The position numbers and the translations under genes were made by a program. Shown in pieces: positions 45,438 through 54,654 of a stretch of DNA of 64,000 nt (position 1 is the stretch's first letter; the number at the start of each line of letters is the position of its first letter). Below the pieces are notes generated by a model. It was given only the letters and a program-made list of their open reading frames with translations, made no database searches and was not told the DNA's origin. This DNA is from Gracilibacillus salinarum. GTDB taxonomy: Bacteria > Bacillota > Bacilli > Bacillales > Amphibacillaceae. The stretch spans positions 1,674,001 through 1,738,000 of the forward strand of contig NZ_CP095071.1 of NCBI RefSeq assembly GCF_022919575.1. The letters are read 5' to 3'.

Positions 45438-46372
45438 TAGCCATTGCCTCCTTTAGCGCCTAACTTAATTCGTGGATCCACGAAACCGTAAATCAGATCC
45501 ACTATTAAAATCGATACGAGTAACAGCACACTGTAGAATACAGTCGTACCCATAATCACGGTATAATCCCGATTGGTTACACTGACGACGAACTCGTTAC
45601 CTAATCCAGGAATACCGAATATTTTTTCAATGACAAAACTTCCCGTTAATATCGAAGCAATCAAGGGACCAATATAAGAAATTACCGGAAGAATCGCATT
45701 GCGGAGCCCATGTCGGTAGGTCACTACTCGTTGGCCAATCCCTTTTGCTTTTGCCGTCTTAATATAATCCATGCTTAATACATCGAGCATACTGGAACGC
45801 ATCAGTCGTGCAATAAATGCGAGCGGAGTGGATGCAAGTGCAATGGCAGGCAGAATCGTATGGGCAAACGACGTGAATCTGGCAATCGGTAATACTTGCA
45901 TCTGAATCGCAAAAATATACTGCAAACCAGCTGCCATAATAAAGCTTGGTACCGATATTCCTAATACCGCAATGATCATCGCGGTATAATCACCGAATTT
46001 ATTATGTTTCACCGCTGCAATTACGCCGAGCAAAACACCTGCGGCAAGGGCGATGAACATGGACTCCAACCCTAAAACAAGCGAATAAGGGAGTCCTCTG
46101 ATAATAATATCGTTCACCTCTTGGCCGACATATTTAAATGAAGGACCGAAATCAAAGGTAAAAGCATTAACCAGGTAATCGACATATTGCACCAGAATCG
46201 GATCATTTAACCCATACGCCTCATTCATCTGCTCCTCGATGGCAGGTGTCAATGCACGTTCTGAAGCAAATGGTCCGCCAGGTGCCGCATGCATAAGAAA
46301 AAAGGTAATCGTAATAATGAAATACAAAGATAGAATGATATATCCCAATCGTTTTACTATATACGTTATCAA
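45437..46372 (-). CDS. oppB: Oligopeptide ABC transporter permease OppB
   Basis: A 311-residue permease with six predicted helices. It begins [20 protein letters not shown] and has the OppB/DppB hallmarks [12 protein letters not shown] and [20 protein letters not shown] (EAA loop). Both a GTG at 46378 and a TTG at 46372 are in frame; GGAGG is one base from the GTG but seven from the TTG, so I prefer the TTG. It is the second gene of oppABCDF, separated from oppA by a repeat and a hairpin. Confidence 0.9.
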   Translation of the reverse strand: MITYIVKRLGYIILSLYFIITITFFLMHAAPGGPFASERALTPAIEEQMNEAYGLNDPILVQYVDYLVNAFTFDFGPSFKYVGQEVNDIIIRGLPYSLVLGLESMFIALAAGVLLGVIAAVKHNKFGDYTAMIIAVLGISVPSFIMAAGLQYIFAIQMQVLPIARFTSFAHTILPAIALASTPLAFIARLMRSSMLDVLSMDYIKTAKAKGIGQRVVTYRHGLRNAILPVISYIGPLIASILTGSFVIEKIFGIPGLGNEFVVSVTNRDYTVIMGTTVFYSVLLLVSILIVDLIYGFVDPRIKLGAKGGNG

Positions 46373-46400
46373 CGCCACACCTCCGAAATCCGTGGTAACG

Positions 46401-46491
46401 TTAGAAAAACTCGGTATTCGCCTCGTCTATTAGCAAGTGCCGAAGTTTTTCTTATACTTTAGTACTTCTAAATTTTCACTTTCCTATCGTG
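46401..46491. repeat. R-family hairpin repeat, copy R2 (short form)
   Basis: AGAAAAACTCGGTATTCGC and GCAAGTGCCGAAGTTTTTCT form a long imperfect hairpin, followed by TTATACTTTAGTAC and TTCCTATCGTG. It lacks about 35 bases of the middle present in R3 and R4. It lies inside the oppA-oppB intercistronic region. Confidence 0.75.
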
Positions 46492-46575
46492 AAAAAAAGA
46501 AGTGAATGGACTTCACTCCTAATTTCCTATCATCGCTTTTCTATCTTAGGAGTCTTAGCTGTCATGAAGATTAAT

Positions 46576-46614
46576 CAATATAAGGTATACAGTTTTTCTA
46601 TATACCTTATATTG
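46576..46614 (-). terminator. Intercistronic hairpin after oppA
   Basis: CAATATAAGGTATA pairs with TATACCTTATATTG, just after the oppA stop on the minus strand. Together with a smaller AGTGAA/TTCACT hairpin near 46500-46518 it probably limits transcription into oppBCDF and favours oppA. Confidence 0.7.
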
Positions 46615-46629
46615 TAAAAAAACAAATGC

Positions 46630-48333
46630 TTATTCTTCTGTTAAATAACCCCACTTAAACTGGACGCCACCTAATCCAGATACTTCCACACCTTTTACAT
46701 AATCCTTGTTTAACCAAGCGCTTGTGTAGAAATAGATAGGCGCAATCGGCATGTCTTCCATAAAGATTGCTTCTGCCTGACGTAAAATTACTTTTCGCTC
46801 CGCTTCATCTGTCGCTGTTCTTGACTGCTCTAACAGATCCTGGTATTCTGCATCTTCCCAGTTCGTATAGTTGTTGCCGCCTTTTGCACGGAAGATTTCC
46901 AGAAAGTTAATCGCATCATTAAAGTCACCTAACCAGCCCATACGGCCAACATGGAAATCACCGCTGCCCATACTGTCTAGATAGACATTCCATTCTTCAT
47001 TTCGAAGCGTCACTTCCACGCCAAGATTTTCTCGCCACATATCCTGAATCGCCTGTGCAATAGCTGCGTGTGCTTCACTTGTGTTATAAGATAGCTCAAC
47101 CGCGGGTAACTCTTCCAGCCCCATCTCTTCTAAACCAGTCTCTAGATATTCTTTGGCCGTTTCGATATCATTGTCGGCAAAATAACCTTCATTACTTTCT
47201 TCCCAAATCGAAGAAGGGACGAGTGCCATCGCCGGCTGCTGCTCACTTTGTGTAATATTCTCCACAATTCCCGCGCGGTTGATCGCTAAGGCAAATGCTT
47301 TCCGAATATTAACGTTATTAAATGGTTCTTTTTCTGTATTAAAAGCATAATAATATAAGCCGGCTAATGGCGCGATATTTAACGAACCATCTTCTTTCAA
47401 TGCCGGGATCGATGCTAACGGAAGTGAATCAGTAGGAGAACCTGCCCAATCGAGCTCACCACCGTTATACATTTCCAGTGCTGTATTTTCATCATCAATC
47501 ATATACATGTTAATCGTTTCTAAAGTCACTGTTTCTGCATCCCAGTAATCAGGATTTTTCTTCAAGACTACCTGATCCTGATGTGCCCACGAATCTAGTA
47601 AAAAGGGACCGTTTGTCACATAATTTTCGCCAGCATCCAACGCCCAGTCATCCGTGCCTTCCACGACATTCTGATTAACAGGATAATACGTATAGAACGC
47701 AGTTAAATCTAAGAAATACGGAGTCGGTTGCGCAAGAGTAACTTCTAACGTTTTCTCATCGACAGCTGTCACACCAACCTCATCCAAAGAACCGCCTTCT
47801 TCCTTGGCAGCCTGTGCACCTTTGATTACATACAATTGATACGCATAATCGGTATCAGCATTATCTGGATTCAACACCCATTTCCATGCATATTCAAAAT
47901 TTTCGGCTGTGACCGGATCACCATTAGACCAGACAGCATCTTCCCGAATGTGGAACGTATATGTCATTAAATCCTCTGACACTTCATAGGATTCCGCCAT
48001 CGCTTCTTCCGGCTCACCATCCTGATTAATACGCATCAACCCTTCAAACACCTGATCCAATACTGCCGCAGAGGTTGTATCCGTTGCAGTACCTGGATTC
48101 AAGGAAGGTGGTTCCGATTTTATATTAATATCAAACGTTTGATCAGCAGCCAGCGCTTCTTCACCTTCCGCACTGTCTGTTTCTTCCGCCTCACCTGTAT
48201 CCTCTGATTCTGCCGGTGCTTCTGTATCTGCACCATCATCCGAGCTCGTCTCCTCACCTCCGGAACAAGCCGCCAAAAATACCCCCAATGTAAGTAAACA
48301 CGTTAGCAAAAACAGCCATTTCTTACCCGCCAT
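46630..48333 (-). CDS. oppA: Oligopeptide-binding lipoprotein OppA
   Basis: A 567-residue solute-binding protein of the SBP_bac_5 family. The signal peptide ends in lipobox LAACSGG, followed by a long acidic linker rich in Glu/Asp/Ser/Thr (about 25-65) that would span the wall. SEPPSLNPGTATDTTSAAVL and YTFHIREDAVWSNGDPVTAE are typical OppA/DppE segments. It captures peptides for OppBCDF. AAGGGGAT lies upstream of the ATG. Confidence 0.92.
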   Translation of the reverse strand: MAGKKWLFLLTCLLTLGVFLAACSGGEETSSDDGADTEAPAESEDTGEAEETDSAEGEEALAADQTFDINIKSEPPSLNPGTATDTTSAAVLDQVFEGLMRINQDGEPEEAMAESYEVSEDLMTYTFHIREDAVWSNGDPVTAENFEYAWKWVLNPDNADTDYAYQLYVIKGAQAAKEEGGSLDEVGVTAVDEKTLEVTLAQPTPYFLDLTAFYTYYPVNQNVVEGTDDWALDAGENYVTNGPFLLDSWAHQDQVVLKKNPDYWDAETVTLETINMYMIDDENTALEMYNGGELDWAGSPTDSLPLASIPALKEDGSLNIAPLAGLYYYAFNTEKEPFNNVNIRKAFALAINRAGIVENITQSEQQPAMALVPSSIWEESNEGYFADNDIETAKEYLETGLEEMGLEELPAVELSYNTSEAHAAIAQAIQDMWRENLGVEVTLRNEEWNVYLDSMGSGDFHVGRMGWLGDFNDAINFLEIFRAKGGNNYTNWEDAEYQDLLEQSRTATDEAERKVILRQAEAIFMEDMPIAPIYFYTSAWLNKDYVKGVEVSGLGGVQFKWGYLTEE

Positions 48334-48514
48334 TCGTAATCCCCTTTCTACTTCTCTTTTGTTAGATTTGTTACAATTAACCCAGTTTTTCTCCGTAACA
48401 ACTAAAATATTACAATATCAAGACAAGCATTACACAGGAGTAGTAAGATGATCTTACAGAGAATATTAGTAATCTAATAATGATTGTTAGATATTCTATC
48501 AAAATTAAAAAGCT

Positions 48515-48543
48515 TTGACTTTTCTTGTTGAAATTGAGATAAT
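48515..48543 (+). promoter_or_regulatory. Sigma-A promoter of codBA
   Basis: TTGACT, a 17-base spacer and GATAAT; transcription would start near 48550, just before the PyrR-type leader. Confidence 0.7.
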
Positions 48544-48556
48544 ACGTTCAATAACA

Positions 48557-48702
48557 TATTGGTACCTTTAAATCAGTCCAGTGAGGCTGACAAGGACTAC
48601 GGTTCACACGTTAACATTGCTTTCTGCGCAATGTGGACTTTTTGTGCGAAGAGTTTCTTGTCTACCTGACAAGAAACTCTTTTTGTTTACAAAAAGGTAC
48701 CA
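48557..48702 (+). promoter_or_regulatory. PyrR-dependent attenuator leader of codBA
   Basis: AGTCCAGTGAGGCT at 48575-48588 with GACAAGGACT matches the PyrR-binding hairpin (AGTCC/GGACT stem around the conserved GNGAGGYU loop) known from pyr operon leaders of Bacillus. A terminator at 48649-48686 (AAGAGTTTCTTGTC with GACAAGAAACTCTT and T-run) follows. In addition GGTACCTTT at 48561 and AAAGGTACC at 48692 are complementary and bracket the whole leader. With high UMP/UTP, PyrR binding would favour termination, tying cytosine salvage to pyrimidine supply. Confidence 0.8.
48649..48686 (+). terminator. Attenuator terminator in the codBA leader
   Basis: A 14-bp stem AAGAGTTTCTTGTC/GACAAGAAACTCTT with TTTTTG, 40 bases before the codB start. 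Confidence 0.85.
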
Positions 48703-48724
48703 GTAAACTGTAGGGGGATTTTAC

Positions 48725-49978
48725 ATGGATAAAGAATTTTCATTACAAGCAGTACCAGCATCACATCGAAATGGTTTCTGGAAAATGTTCGTCGTTATGC
48801 TAGGATTCACCTTTTTCTCGGCAAGTATGTTGTCAGGTGGTGAATTAGGGCTTGGTCTATCAATGCAGCAATTTATTTGGATGGTCTTATTAGGAAATTT
48901 AATTCTTGGTTTATATACAGGTGGCCTTGCCTACATTGCTGCAAAAACAGGGCTGTCCACACACCTATTAGCACGTTATGCCTTCGGAGAAAAAGGCTCC
49001 TACCTTGTTTCCTTTTTATTAGGCGGAACACAGGTAGGGTGGTTCGGAGTTGGTCTTGCCATGTTTGCAGTTCCGGTCAACAAAGCGACTGGCATAGACA
49101 TGCTAACTTTAATTATTATTTCAGGTATTGTTATGACATTCTCCGCATTCTTCGGAATGAAGGCACTGGCGATTTTAAGTTTTGTTGCTGTACCAGCGAT
49201 CGCCATTTTGGGAAGTATTTCTGTAGGTATTGCTATCGATGACATGGGCGGTTTACATGATTTATTTGCTTATCAGCCAGAAAACAGTCTGGGATTAGCA
49301 GCAGCCTTAACTATTTGTGTCGGCTCTTTCGCAAGTGGTGGTACGTTAACACCTGACTTTGCCCGATTTGCCAAAACAAAAAAATCGGCCGTCATCACAA
49401 CATTAATTGCTTTTTTTATTGGTAATTCACTCATGTTCTTATTTGGTGCAGTAGGGTCTATTTCGACCGGACTGGCTGATATTTCAGAAGTAATGTTTGT
49501 GCAAGGTTTAATTATTCCAGCAATCATTGTGTTAGGCTTGAATATCTGGACAACGAATGATAATTCTTTATACGCATCCGGCTTAGGTTTTTCTAACATT
49601 ACGAAGATAAAAAAAAGCAAACTCGTCATCTTCAATGGTTTAATCGGAACAATATTAGCAATGTGGCTGTACAATAATTTCGTTGGCTGGTTAACGATAC
49701 TCGGCGCTGCCTTACCACCAATCGGTGCGATATTATTAGCAGACTTCTTTCTATTACGAAAAGGACGCTATCCTTCATTTGAGCAAATGTCATTCAAAGC
49801 CATTCATTGGTCAGCTATCATCGCATGGGGAGCAGGATTTGCTTCAGCACAATTTATACCTGGCATTCCACCTCTGAATGGCATTATTGGATCAGTTGTG
49901 GTATATGTAGGATGGACGTTAATATTAGATAAAAAACTGCAAGCAGAACCAATTGCAAAACAACAAAGAGAGGTGTAA
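48725..49978 (+). CDS. codB: Cytosine permease
   Basis: A 417-residue NCS1-family transporter with about twelve helices. [40 protein letters not shown] and [16 protein letters not shown] are characteristic CodB segments. It imports cytosine with a cation. GTAGGGGG precedes the ATG. It is followed two bases later by codA, and the pair is preceded by a PyrR-type attenuator, both of which support the cytosine assignment over other nucleobases. Confidence 0.92.
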   Translation: MDKEFSLQAVPASHRNGFWKMFVVMLGFTFFSASMLSGGELGLGLSMQQFIWMVLLGNLILGLYTGGLAYIAAKTGLSTHLLARYAFGEKGSYLVSFLLGGTQVGWFGVGLAMFAVPVNKATGIDMLTLIIISGIVMTFSAFFGMKALAILSFVAVPAIAILGSISVGIAIDDMGGLHDLFAYQPENSLGLAAALTICVGSFASGGTLTPDFARFAKTKKSAVITTLIAFFIGNSLMFLFGAVGSISTGLADISEVMFVQGLIIPAIIVLGLNIWTTNDNSLYASGLGFSNITKIKKSKLVIFNGLIGTILAMWLYNNFVGWLTILGAALPPIGAILLADFFLLRKGRYPSFEQMSFKAIHWSAIIAWGAGFASAQFIPGIPPLNGIIGSVVVYVGWTLILDKKLQAEPIAKQQREV

Positions 49979-49980
49979 AT

Positions 49981-51240
49981 TTGATTATTCAAAACGCATC
50001 CTTACCTAATCAGGAAGGATTATGGAATATTCATATCGAAAACGGGAAATTCACAAAAATCGAACCTGCAAAAGAAGTAGAAGAAGGACTCGACATTAAT
50101 GGAAAATTAGTCAGCGCACCATTCATCGAACCACACGTACACTTGGATACCACTTTAACGGCTGGCGAACCAAAATGGAACGAAAGCGGAACATTGTTCG
50201 AAGGCATTGCCACTTGGGCAGAGCGTAAAAAATCACTGACAGTAGAAGATGTTAAAACACGTGCAACCAAAGCACTTAAGTGGCAAATCGCACAAGGTAT
50301 CCAACACGTTCGTAGTCATGTGGATGTGTGTGACCCATCCTTAACGGCAATGAAAGCTTTACTTGAAGTTAAAGAAGAAATGAAAGAATACGTTGACCTC
50401 CAGCTCGTCGCTTTTCCACAAGAAGGCTACTTATCCTATCCGAATGGTCGTGAACTGGTAGAGGAGTCTCTACAAATGGGAGCAGATGTGGTGGGCGGGA
50501 TCCCACACTTCGAATTCACTCGTGAGTACGGTGTAGAATCGATGAAAATAGCATTCGACTTGGCGGAGAAATATGACCGCTTAATCGATATTCACTGCGA
50601 TGAAATCGATGACGAGCAATCACGTTTTGTCGAAGTAGTGGCAGCAGAGGCATATAAACGCGGACTCGGAAGTAAAGTTACCGCTAGTCATACCACTGCT
50701 ATGCATTCGTATAACAGTGCTTATGTTTCGAAATTAATGAAAATCTTGAGCCTATCCAACATTAATTTTATTGCTAATCCCCTGGTAAACATTCATTTAC
50801 AAGGACGTTTCGACGATTATCCGAAACGTAGAGGAATCACCAGAGTGAAAGAATTAACAGAAGCAGGCATCAATGTCAGCTTTGGTCACGATGATATTTT
50901 TGATCCGTGGTATCCACTAGGTACCGGCAACATGCTGCAAGTATTACACATGGGTATACATGCAACCCACTTGATGGGCTATCGCCAGATCATGGATTCT
51001 TTCAACTTTATAACGGAAAATAGCGCTGTTACAATGGATATTTCAGAAAGATATGGACTCGAAGTTGGAAAACCAGCTAGCTTTATTATTTTAAATGCAA
51101 CCAATGTCTACGATGCTATCCGCAAACAAGCAGAAGTTGTAGCATCTTATCGTAACGGAAAACAAATCATGGAAACCCAACCAAAAGAAACAGCCATATG
51201 GATAGGTAACCATAAAGAAAATATAGATTTCGAGAGATAG
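49981..51240 (+). CDS. codA: Cytosine deaminase
   Basis: A 419-residue amidohydrolase. Metal ligands are His52 and His54 (PHVHLDTT), His205 (IHCDE) and Asp304 (GHDDIFDPW), with Glu208 as proton carrier and His237 (ASHTT), the full CodA set. It converts cytosine to uracil and ammonia. It starts with TTG, preceded by GAGAGG in the end of codB, so it is translationally coupled. Length agrees with the family (about 425). Confidence 0.93.
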   Translation: MIIQNASLPNQEGLWNIHIENGKFTKIEPAKEVEEGLDINGKLVSAPFIEPHVHLDTTLTAGEPKWNESGTLFEGIATWAERKKSLTVEDVKTRATKALKWQIAQGIQHVRSHVDVCDPSLTAMKALLEVKEEMKEYVDLQLVAFPQEGYLSYPNGRELVEESLQMGADVVGGIPHFEFTREYGVESMKIAFDLAEKYDRLIDIHCDEIDDEQSRFVEVVAAEAYKRGLGSKVTASHTTAMHSYNSAYVSKLMKILSLSNINFIANPLVNIHLQGRFDDYPKRRGITRVKELTEAGINVSFGHDDIFDPWYPLGTGNMLQVLHMGIHATHLMGYRQIMDSFNFITENSAVTMDISERYGLEVGKPASFIILNATNVYDAIRKQAEVVASYRNGKQIMETQPKETAIWIGNHKENIDFER

Positions 51241-51250
51241 ACTACTGACT

Positions 51251-51457
51251 CTTCATGCATTTCATGAACTATTGCAAGCTCTTTGCTAGAAGTTTTCTGA
51301 TCTTCATGTGTTGGACAACCTTATGTACTGTCCAACGCATGAAGTTCCTTCATCTTCATGCGTTCGACCAGCCCCTGCACCTCCTTTCGCCTGAACTTCT
51401 CTCATCTTCATGCGTTCGACCAGCTCCTGCACCTCCTTTCGCCTGAAGTTCGTCACA
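51251..51457. repeat. 52-bp tandem repeat array T2b (four units)
   Basis: CTTCATG-type unit starts at 51251, 51302, 51354 and 51406 (spacing 51, 52, 52). The last two units are nearly identical (CGTTCGACCAG, CTGCACCTCCTTTCGCCTGA). CTTCATGCG and CGCCTGAAG give an imperfect hairpin in each. It is related to array T2a. The stretch 51458-51561 shows nothing further. Confidence 0.85.
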
Positions 51458-51561
51458 TCATCGTCTTTGCGTCTGTCTAACTTTGCGATAAAAAGCTGCT
51501 ATCAATCCAGATGTATCAGCAACTGCTAATAGCCAAGCATCCCAACTGATTCGAACAGCAC

Positions 51562-51624
51562 ATTAGAAACACACGGCAATAGCCACGTCTATTAGCAATT
51601 CTTTATTGCTAAAATTTTCTGCCG
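51562..51624. repeat. R-family hairpin repeat, decayed copy R5 directly before R3
   Basis: ATTAGAAACACACGGCAATA and CCACGTCTATTAGCAA follow the pattern of the first arm and loop of R3 (ATTAGAAACACTCGGCATTC). It lies directly before R3, so the two may be a tandem pair. Confidence 0.45.
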
Positions 51625-51626
51625 TA

Positions 51627-51752
51627 TTAGAAACACTCGGCATTCGCCTCGTCCATTAGCGAGTGCCGTAGTTTTTTCTTATACTTGGTACATTTTAAAA
51701 TTTCACTACGTCGAACTGCTTCTATGCTAAAATTTTATACTTTCCTAACGTA
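51627..51752. repeat. R-family hairpin repeat, copy R3 (full length)
   Basis: AGAAACACTCGGCATTCGCC and GCGAGTGCCGTAGTTTTTTC form the hairpin; TTTCACTACGTCGAACTGCT and AAATTTTATACTTTCCTAACG follow. Nearly identical to R4 over about 126 bases. Confidence 0.8.
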
Positions 51753-51756
51753 CAAT

Positions 51757-51790
51757 AAAAAACAAGGTCCATCACACATGGACCTTGTTC
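51757..51790 (-). terminator. Terminator of the M20 hydrolase gene
   Basis: AACAAGGTCCAT and ATGGACCTTGTT form a perfect 12-bp stem that overlaps the stop codon, with TTTTTT on the minus strand. Confidence 0.85.
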
Positions 51791-52947
51791 TCAAATTCCT
51801 CTTTAATTCCTGCTAACAACTCAGGCTTTGTGATCAAATCAAGCCCAGTTAACGCTAGTGCCTTCGCACCGGTAATCAACGCCTGGTCACCTTTTTCCGA
51901 GACTGCTGCCTCGCGAAATGCGATCGTATGCGGAGAGGTTCCGCTCTCTGCAATCTTAATAAAAGGATGAATCGTTGGTACGACCTGACTGATATTCCCT
52001 GCATCACTGGATCCGATACCTTCTGATCTTTCATGATAGTCTTCGCCCAGTTCCACAATACGTTCCTTGAATACAGCATCAAAAGCAGAATTGATGTTAA
52101 AATCATCGACACCATTTTGGATGCGCGCGTATTTTACCTCAGCACCGGTTGCAAGTGCCGCACCTTCTGCGATCTTGTTAACCTTTGCCGTCACCTCGTC
52201 GCAAGCTTTTCGTGTGCTCGCACGAACGAAGAAACGCGCTCTTGCATATTCCGGTACGATATTGGCCGCATCGCCTCCGTCGAGGATAATCCCATGAATG
52301 CGGACATCATCGGTAACATGCTGGCGCAATGCATTAATGCCATTATAAAGTTGAATCACACCGTCTAACGCATTGATACCATCTTCCGGCTTCGCTGCTG
52401 CGTGGGCAGGACGGCCGAAGAACTCATAATCGATCGGATCCACCGCTAATGTTGGTGCTGTACCAGCCGTTTTGTCATACGGATGAATCATCATGCACGT
52501 ATCCATTTCCTGGACGAGTCCATGTCTGACAAAGGTTCCCTTCGCACTGCCATTTGGTCCGCCTTCTTCTGCTGGTGTACCGAATACCACGACTTCCCCG
52601 CCAATTTGATCAAGTGCTTTACTTAATGCAATCGCAGCCGCAACGCTCAACGTCCCGATAATGTTGTGACCACAAGCATGTCCCAAACCTTTCAAGGCAT
52701 CATACTCTGCCAAAAAACCGATCTTCGGCCCTAGTTTTTCCGAAGCGAATCGGGCAATAAATGCTGTCTCATGCTCCGGAATGCCAGACTGTACAGCAAA
52801 CCCTTGCTCACTGAGGCGATTTCGCAATAACTCTGATGCAAAGAACTCCTCATTACCAAGTTCAGGATTGGCATGAATTTGATGACTGATATCCAGATAC
52901 GTCGCGATATTTTTTTCAATTTCTTCGATTATAATCTGTTCCAACAT
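51772..52947 (-). CDS. M20 family amidohydrolase (AbgB/HipO-like)
   Basis: A 391-residue metallohydrolase. GLGHACGHNIIG carries the first metal ligands and GTPAEEGG the catalytic and bridging glutamates. GRPAHAAAKPEDGINALDGV marks the dimerisation domain, and the late SSDAGNISQVVPTIHP supplies the last histidine. The family cleaves N-acyl amino acids, hippurate-type or aminobenzoyl-glutamate amides. GGGGGAAGC precedes the ATG at 52947; an in-frame ATG at 52965 lies before it. The metQIN operon upstream on the same strand suggests use of N-acyl-methionine or peptides, which is only a guess. Confidence 0.88.
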   Translation of the reverse strand: MLEQIIIEEIEKNIATYLDISHQIHANPELGNEEFFASELLRNRLSEQGFAVQSGIPEHETAFIARFASEKLGPKIGFLAEYDALKGLGHACGHNIIGTLSVAAAIALSKALDQIGGEVVVFGTPAEEGGPNGSAKGTFVRHGLVQEMDTCMMIHPYDKTAGTAPTLAVDPIDYEFFGRPAHAAAKPEDGINALDGVIQLYNGINALRQHVTDDVRIHGIILDGGDAANIVPEYARARFFVRASTRKACDEVTAKVNKIAEGAALATGAEVKYARIQNGVDDFNINSAFDAVFKERIVELGEDYHERSEGIGSSDAGNISQVVPTIHPFIKIAESGTSPHTIAFREAAVSEKGDQALITGAKALALTGLDLITKPELLAGIKEEFENKVHV

Positions 52948-52976
52948 GATGCTTCCCCCATTCATTTCTAATGTTT

Positions 52977-53102
52977 TTAGAAAAACTCGGCATTCGCCTC
53001 GTCCATTAGCGAGTGCCGCAGTTTTTCTTATACTTATTACATTTTAAATTTTCACTACGTCGAAATGCTTCTATGCTAAAATTTTATACTTTCCTAACGT
53101 GT
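52977..53102. repeat. R-family hairpin repeat, copy R4 (full length)
   Basis: AGAAAAACTCGGCATTCGCC with GCGAGTGCCGCAGTTTTTCT gives the hairpin, followed by the same downstream segment as R3. It lies between the M20 gene start and the metQ terminator. Confidence 0.8.
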
Positions 53103-53136
53103 AAAAAAAGGAGGGGACAACGATCATCCCCTCACT
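53103..53136 (-). terminator. Terminator of metNIQ
   Basis: GAGGGGATGATCG/TTGTCCCCTC stem followed by CTTTTTTT on the minus strand, directly after the metQ stop and abutting repeat R4. Confidence 0.82.
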
Positions 53137-53139
53137 CCC

Positions 53140-53982
53140 TTACCAGCCAATCTGATCCAACGGCACAAATGTAGGAATTAATGAATCATTAAATACCTCT
53201 TCAATATGTGCTGCCACTTCTTCCGTTTGATAAATCTCTACTAACTTCTGAAAGACCTCTTTATCTACCTCATCTGAACGTGCAGCGATGATGTTGATGT
53301 AAGGTGTCGCTGTATCATCTTCAATAAAAATCGCATCTTCCACTGGTACGAAGCCTGCTTCCACAGCTACCCCGTTATTAATGATTGATGCCGTAACATC
53401 AGGCAATACACGCGGTGTCTGTGCCGCAACCATTGGTACAAATTCAAGATTTTTTGGATTTTCAACGATAGCAGACAGATCGCCATTTCCGTCAAATCCT
53501 TCTTCTAATGTAATCAAACCAGCTTTCTCAGCTAAAAGTAACGCACGCCCCATATTAGTGGCTTCCTGTGGCAGTGCAATTTTAGCGCCGTCTGGAACTT
53601 CACTTATATCTTCAATTTTTTCAGAATAAAAACCCATTGGTGCGATTATTGTCGTTGCAATTGGTGCTAAATCAAGATTTCTTTCTTCAATAAAAGAATC
53701 AAAATAAGATACCGTCTGAAAAGCATTTAAATCAATATCGCCATCTGCTAAAGCCATATTAGGACGAACATAGTCGGAGAATTCTACAAGCTCGAGGTTA
53801 ATGCCTTCTTCCGCAGCTTTCTCTTTCACAAATTCCCAGATCGGAACACCCGAACCGTTCAAACCGATTTTCAATGTTACTTCTTCACTTTCACTGTCCC
53901 CGGCACTCGCTGAATCGTCACTGCCACAGCCTGCCAGAATTCCTGCAATTAAAATTAATAAGACCAATAATTTCTTTTTCAA
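53140..53982 (-). CDS. metQ: Methionine-binding lipoprotein
   Basis: A 280-residue NlpA-family binding protein. The signal peptide ends in lipobox LAGCGSD. VRPNMALADGDIDLNAFQTV and ALPQEATNMGRALLLAEKAG are characteristic MetQ segments. It delivers D- or L-methionine to MetNI. It is the last gene of metNIQ, nine bases after metI, under the S-box leader at 55722-55903. Confidence 0.93.
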   Translation of the reverse strand: MKKKLLVLLILIAGILAGCGSDDSASAGDSESEEVTLKIGLNGSGVPIWEFVKEKAAEEGINLELVEFSDYVRPNMALADGDIDLNAFQTVSYFDSFIEERNLDLAPIATTIIAPMGFYSEKIEDISEVPDGAKIALPQEATNMGRALLLAEKAGLITLEEGFDGNGDLSAIVENPKNLEFVPMVAAQTPRVLPDVTASIINNGVAVEAGFVPVEDAIFIEDDTATPYINIIAARSDEVDKEVFQKLVEIYQTEEVAAHIEEVFNDSLIPTFVPLDQIGW

Positions 53983-53991
53983 TGAAAAAAC

Positions 53992-54654
53992 CTACCTTCT
54001 TCGTGATGTTTTGGATAATGTATTTCCTAGTGATTGAATCAGCTGTACGATTAATACGAGCAGTAAAACCGTCACAATCATAATATCTGTTTCAAAACGC
54101 TGGTAACCGTATGCTATCGCTAAATCGCCCAGTCCACCACCGCCGACAAAACCAGCCATCGCCGATGCACCAACGATCCCGATCGTCGCAATCGTAATAT
54201 TCAAAATTAAAGAACTGAATGCTTCTGGAACCATGACGCGAAAAATAATTTGCCAAGGCTTCGCACCCATCGCTTCTGCTGCCTCAATCATGCCAGGTGA
54301 TACTTCCAGCAGACTGCTCTCTACTAATCTTGCAATATATGGTGCTGCAAAAACGACTAACGGCACAATTGCTGCCGCTGTACCAATCGTCGTCCCAATC
54401 AGCAATCTAGTAAACGGTATGATAGCAACAAGCAAAATAATAAAAGGAATCGATCGCAAGAAATTAATTATGCCATTCAGCACATTAAAAAATGGCTTAT
54501 TACCATATAAATTACCTGGTCTTGTGATCACTAGAATAATCCCCAGTGGTAGTCCTAAAATTAAAGAAAATGCCAGCGAGAATCCTACCATTTGCAGTGT
54601 TTGCAGGGTCGCGTCCAAAATTCTTGGCCAAAAATCCATTAACTTAATGTCCAT
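53992..54654 (-). CDS. metI: Methionine ABC transporter permease
   Basis: A 220-residue membrane protein with five predicted helices. LRSIPFIILLVAIIPFTRLL and the EAA loop IEAAEAMGAKPWQII are the MetI signature, with AMAGFVGGGGLGDLAIAYGY near the end. It overlaps metN by 11 bases and forms the homodimeric channel of the methionine importer. Confidence 0.93.
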   Translation of the reverse strand: MDIKLMDFWPRILDATLQTLQMVGFSLAFSLILGLPLGIILVITRPGNLYGNKPFFNVLNGIINFLRSIPFIILLVAIIPFTRLLIGTTIGTAAAIVPLVVFAAPYIARLVESSLLEVSPGMIEAAEAMGAKPWQIIFRVMVPEAFSSLILNITIATIGIVGASAMAGFVGGGGLGDLAIAYGYQRFETDIMIVTVLLLVLIVQLIQSLGNTLSKTSRRR

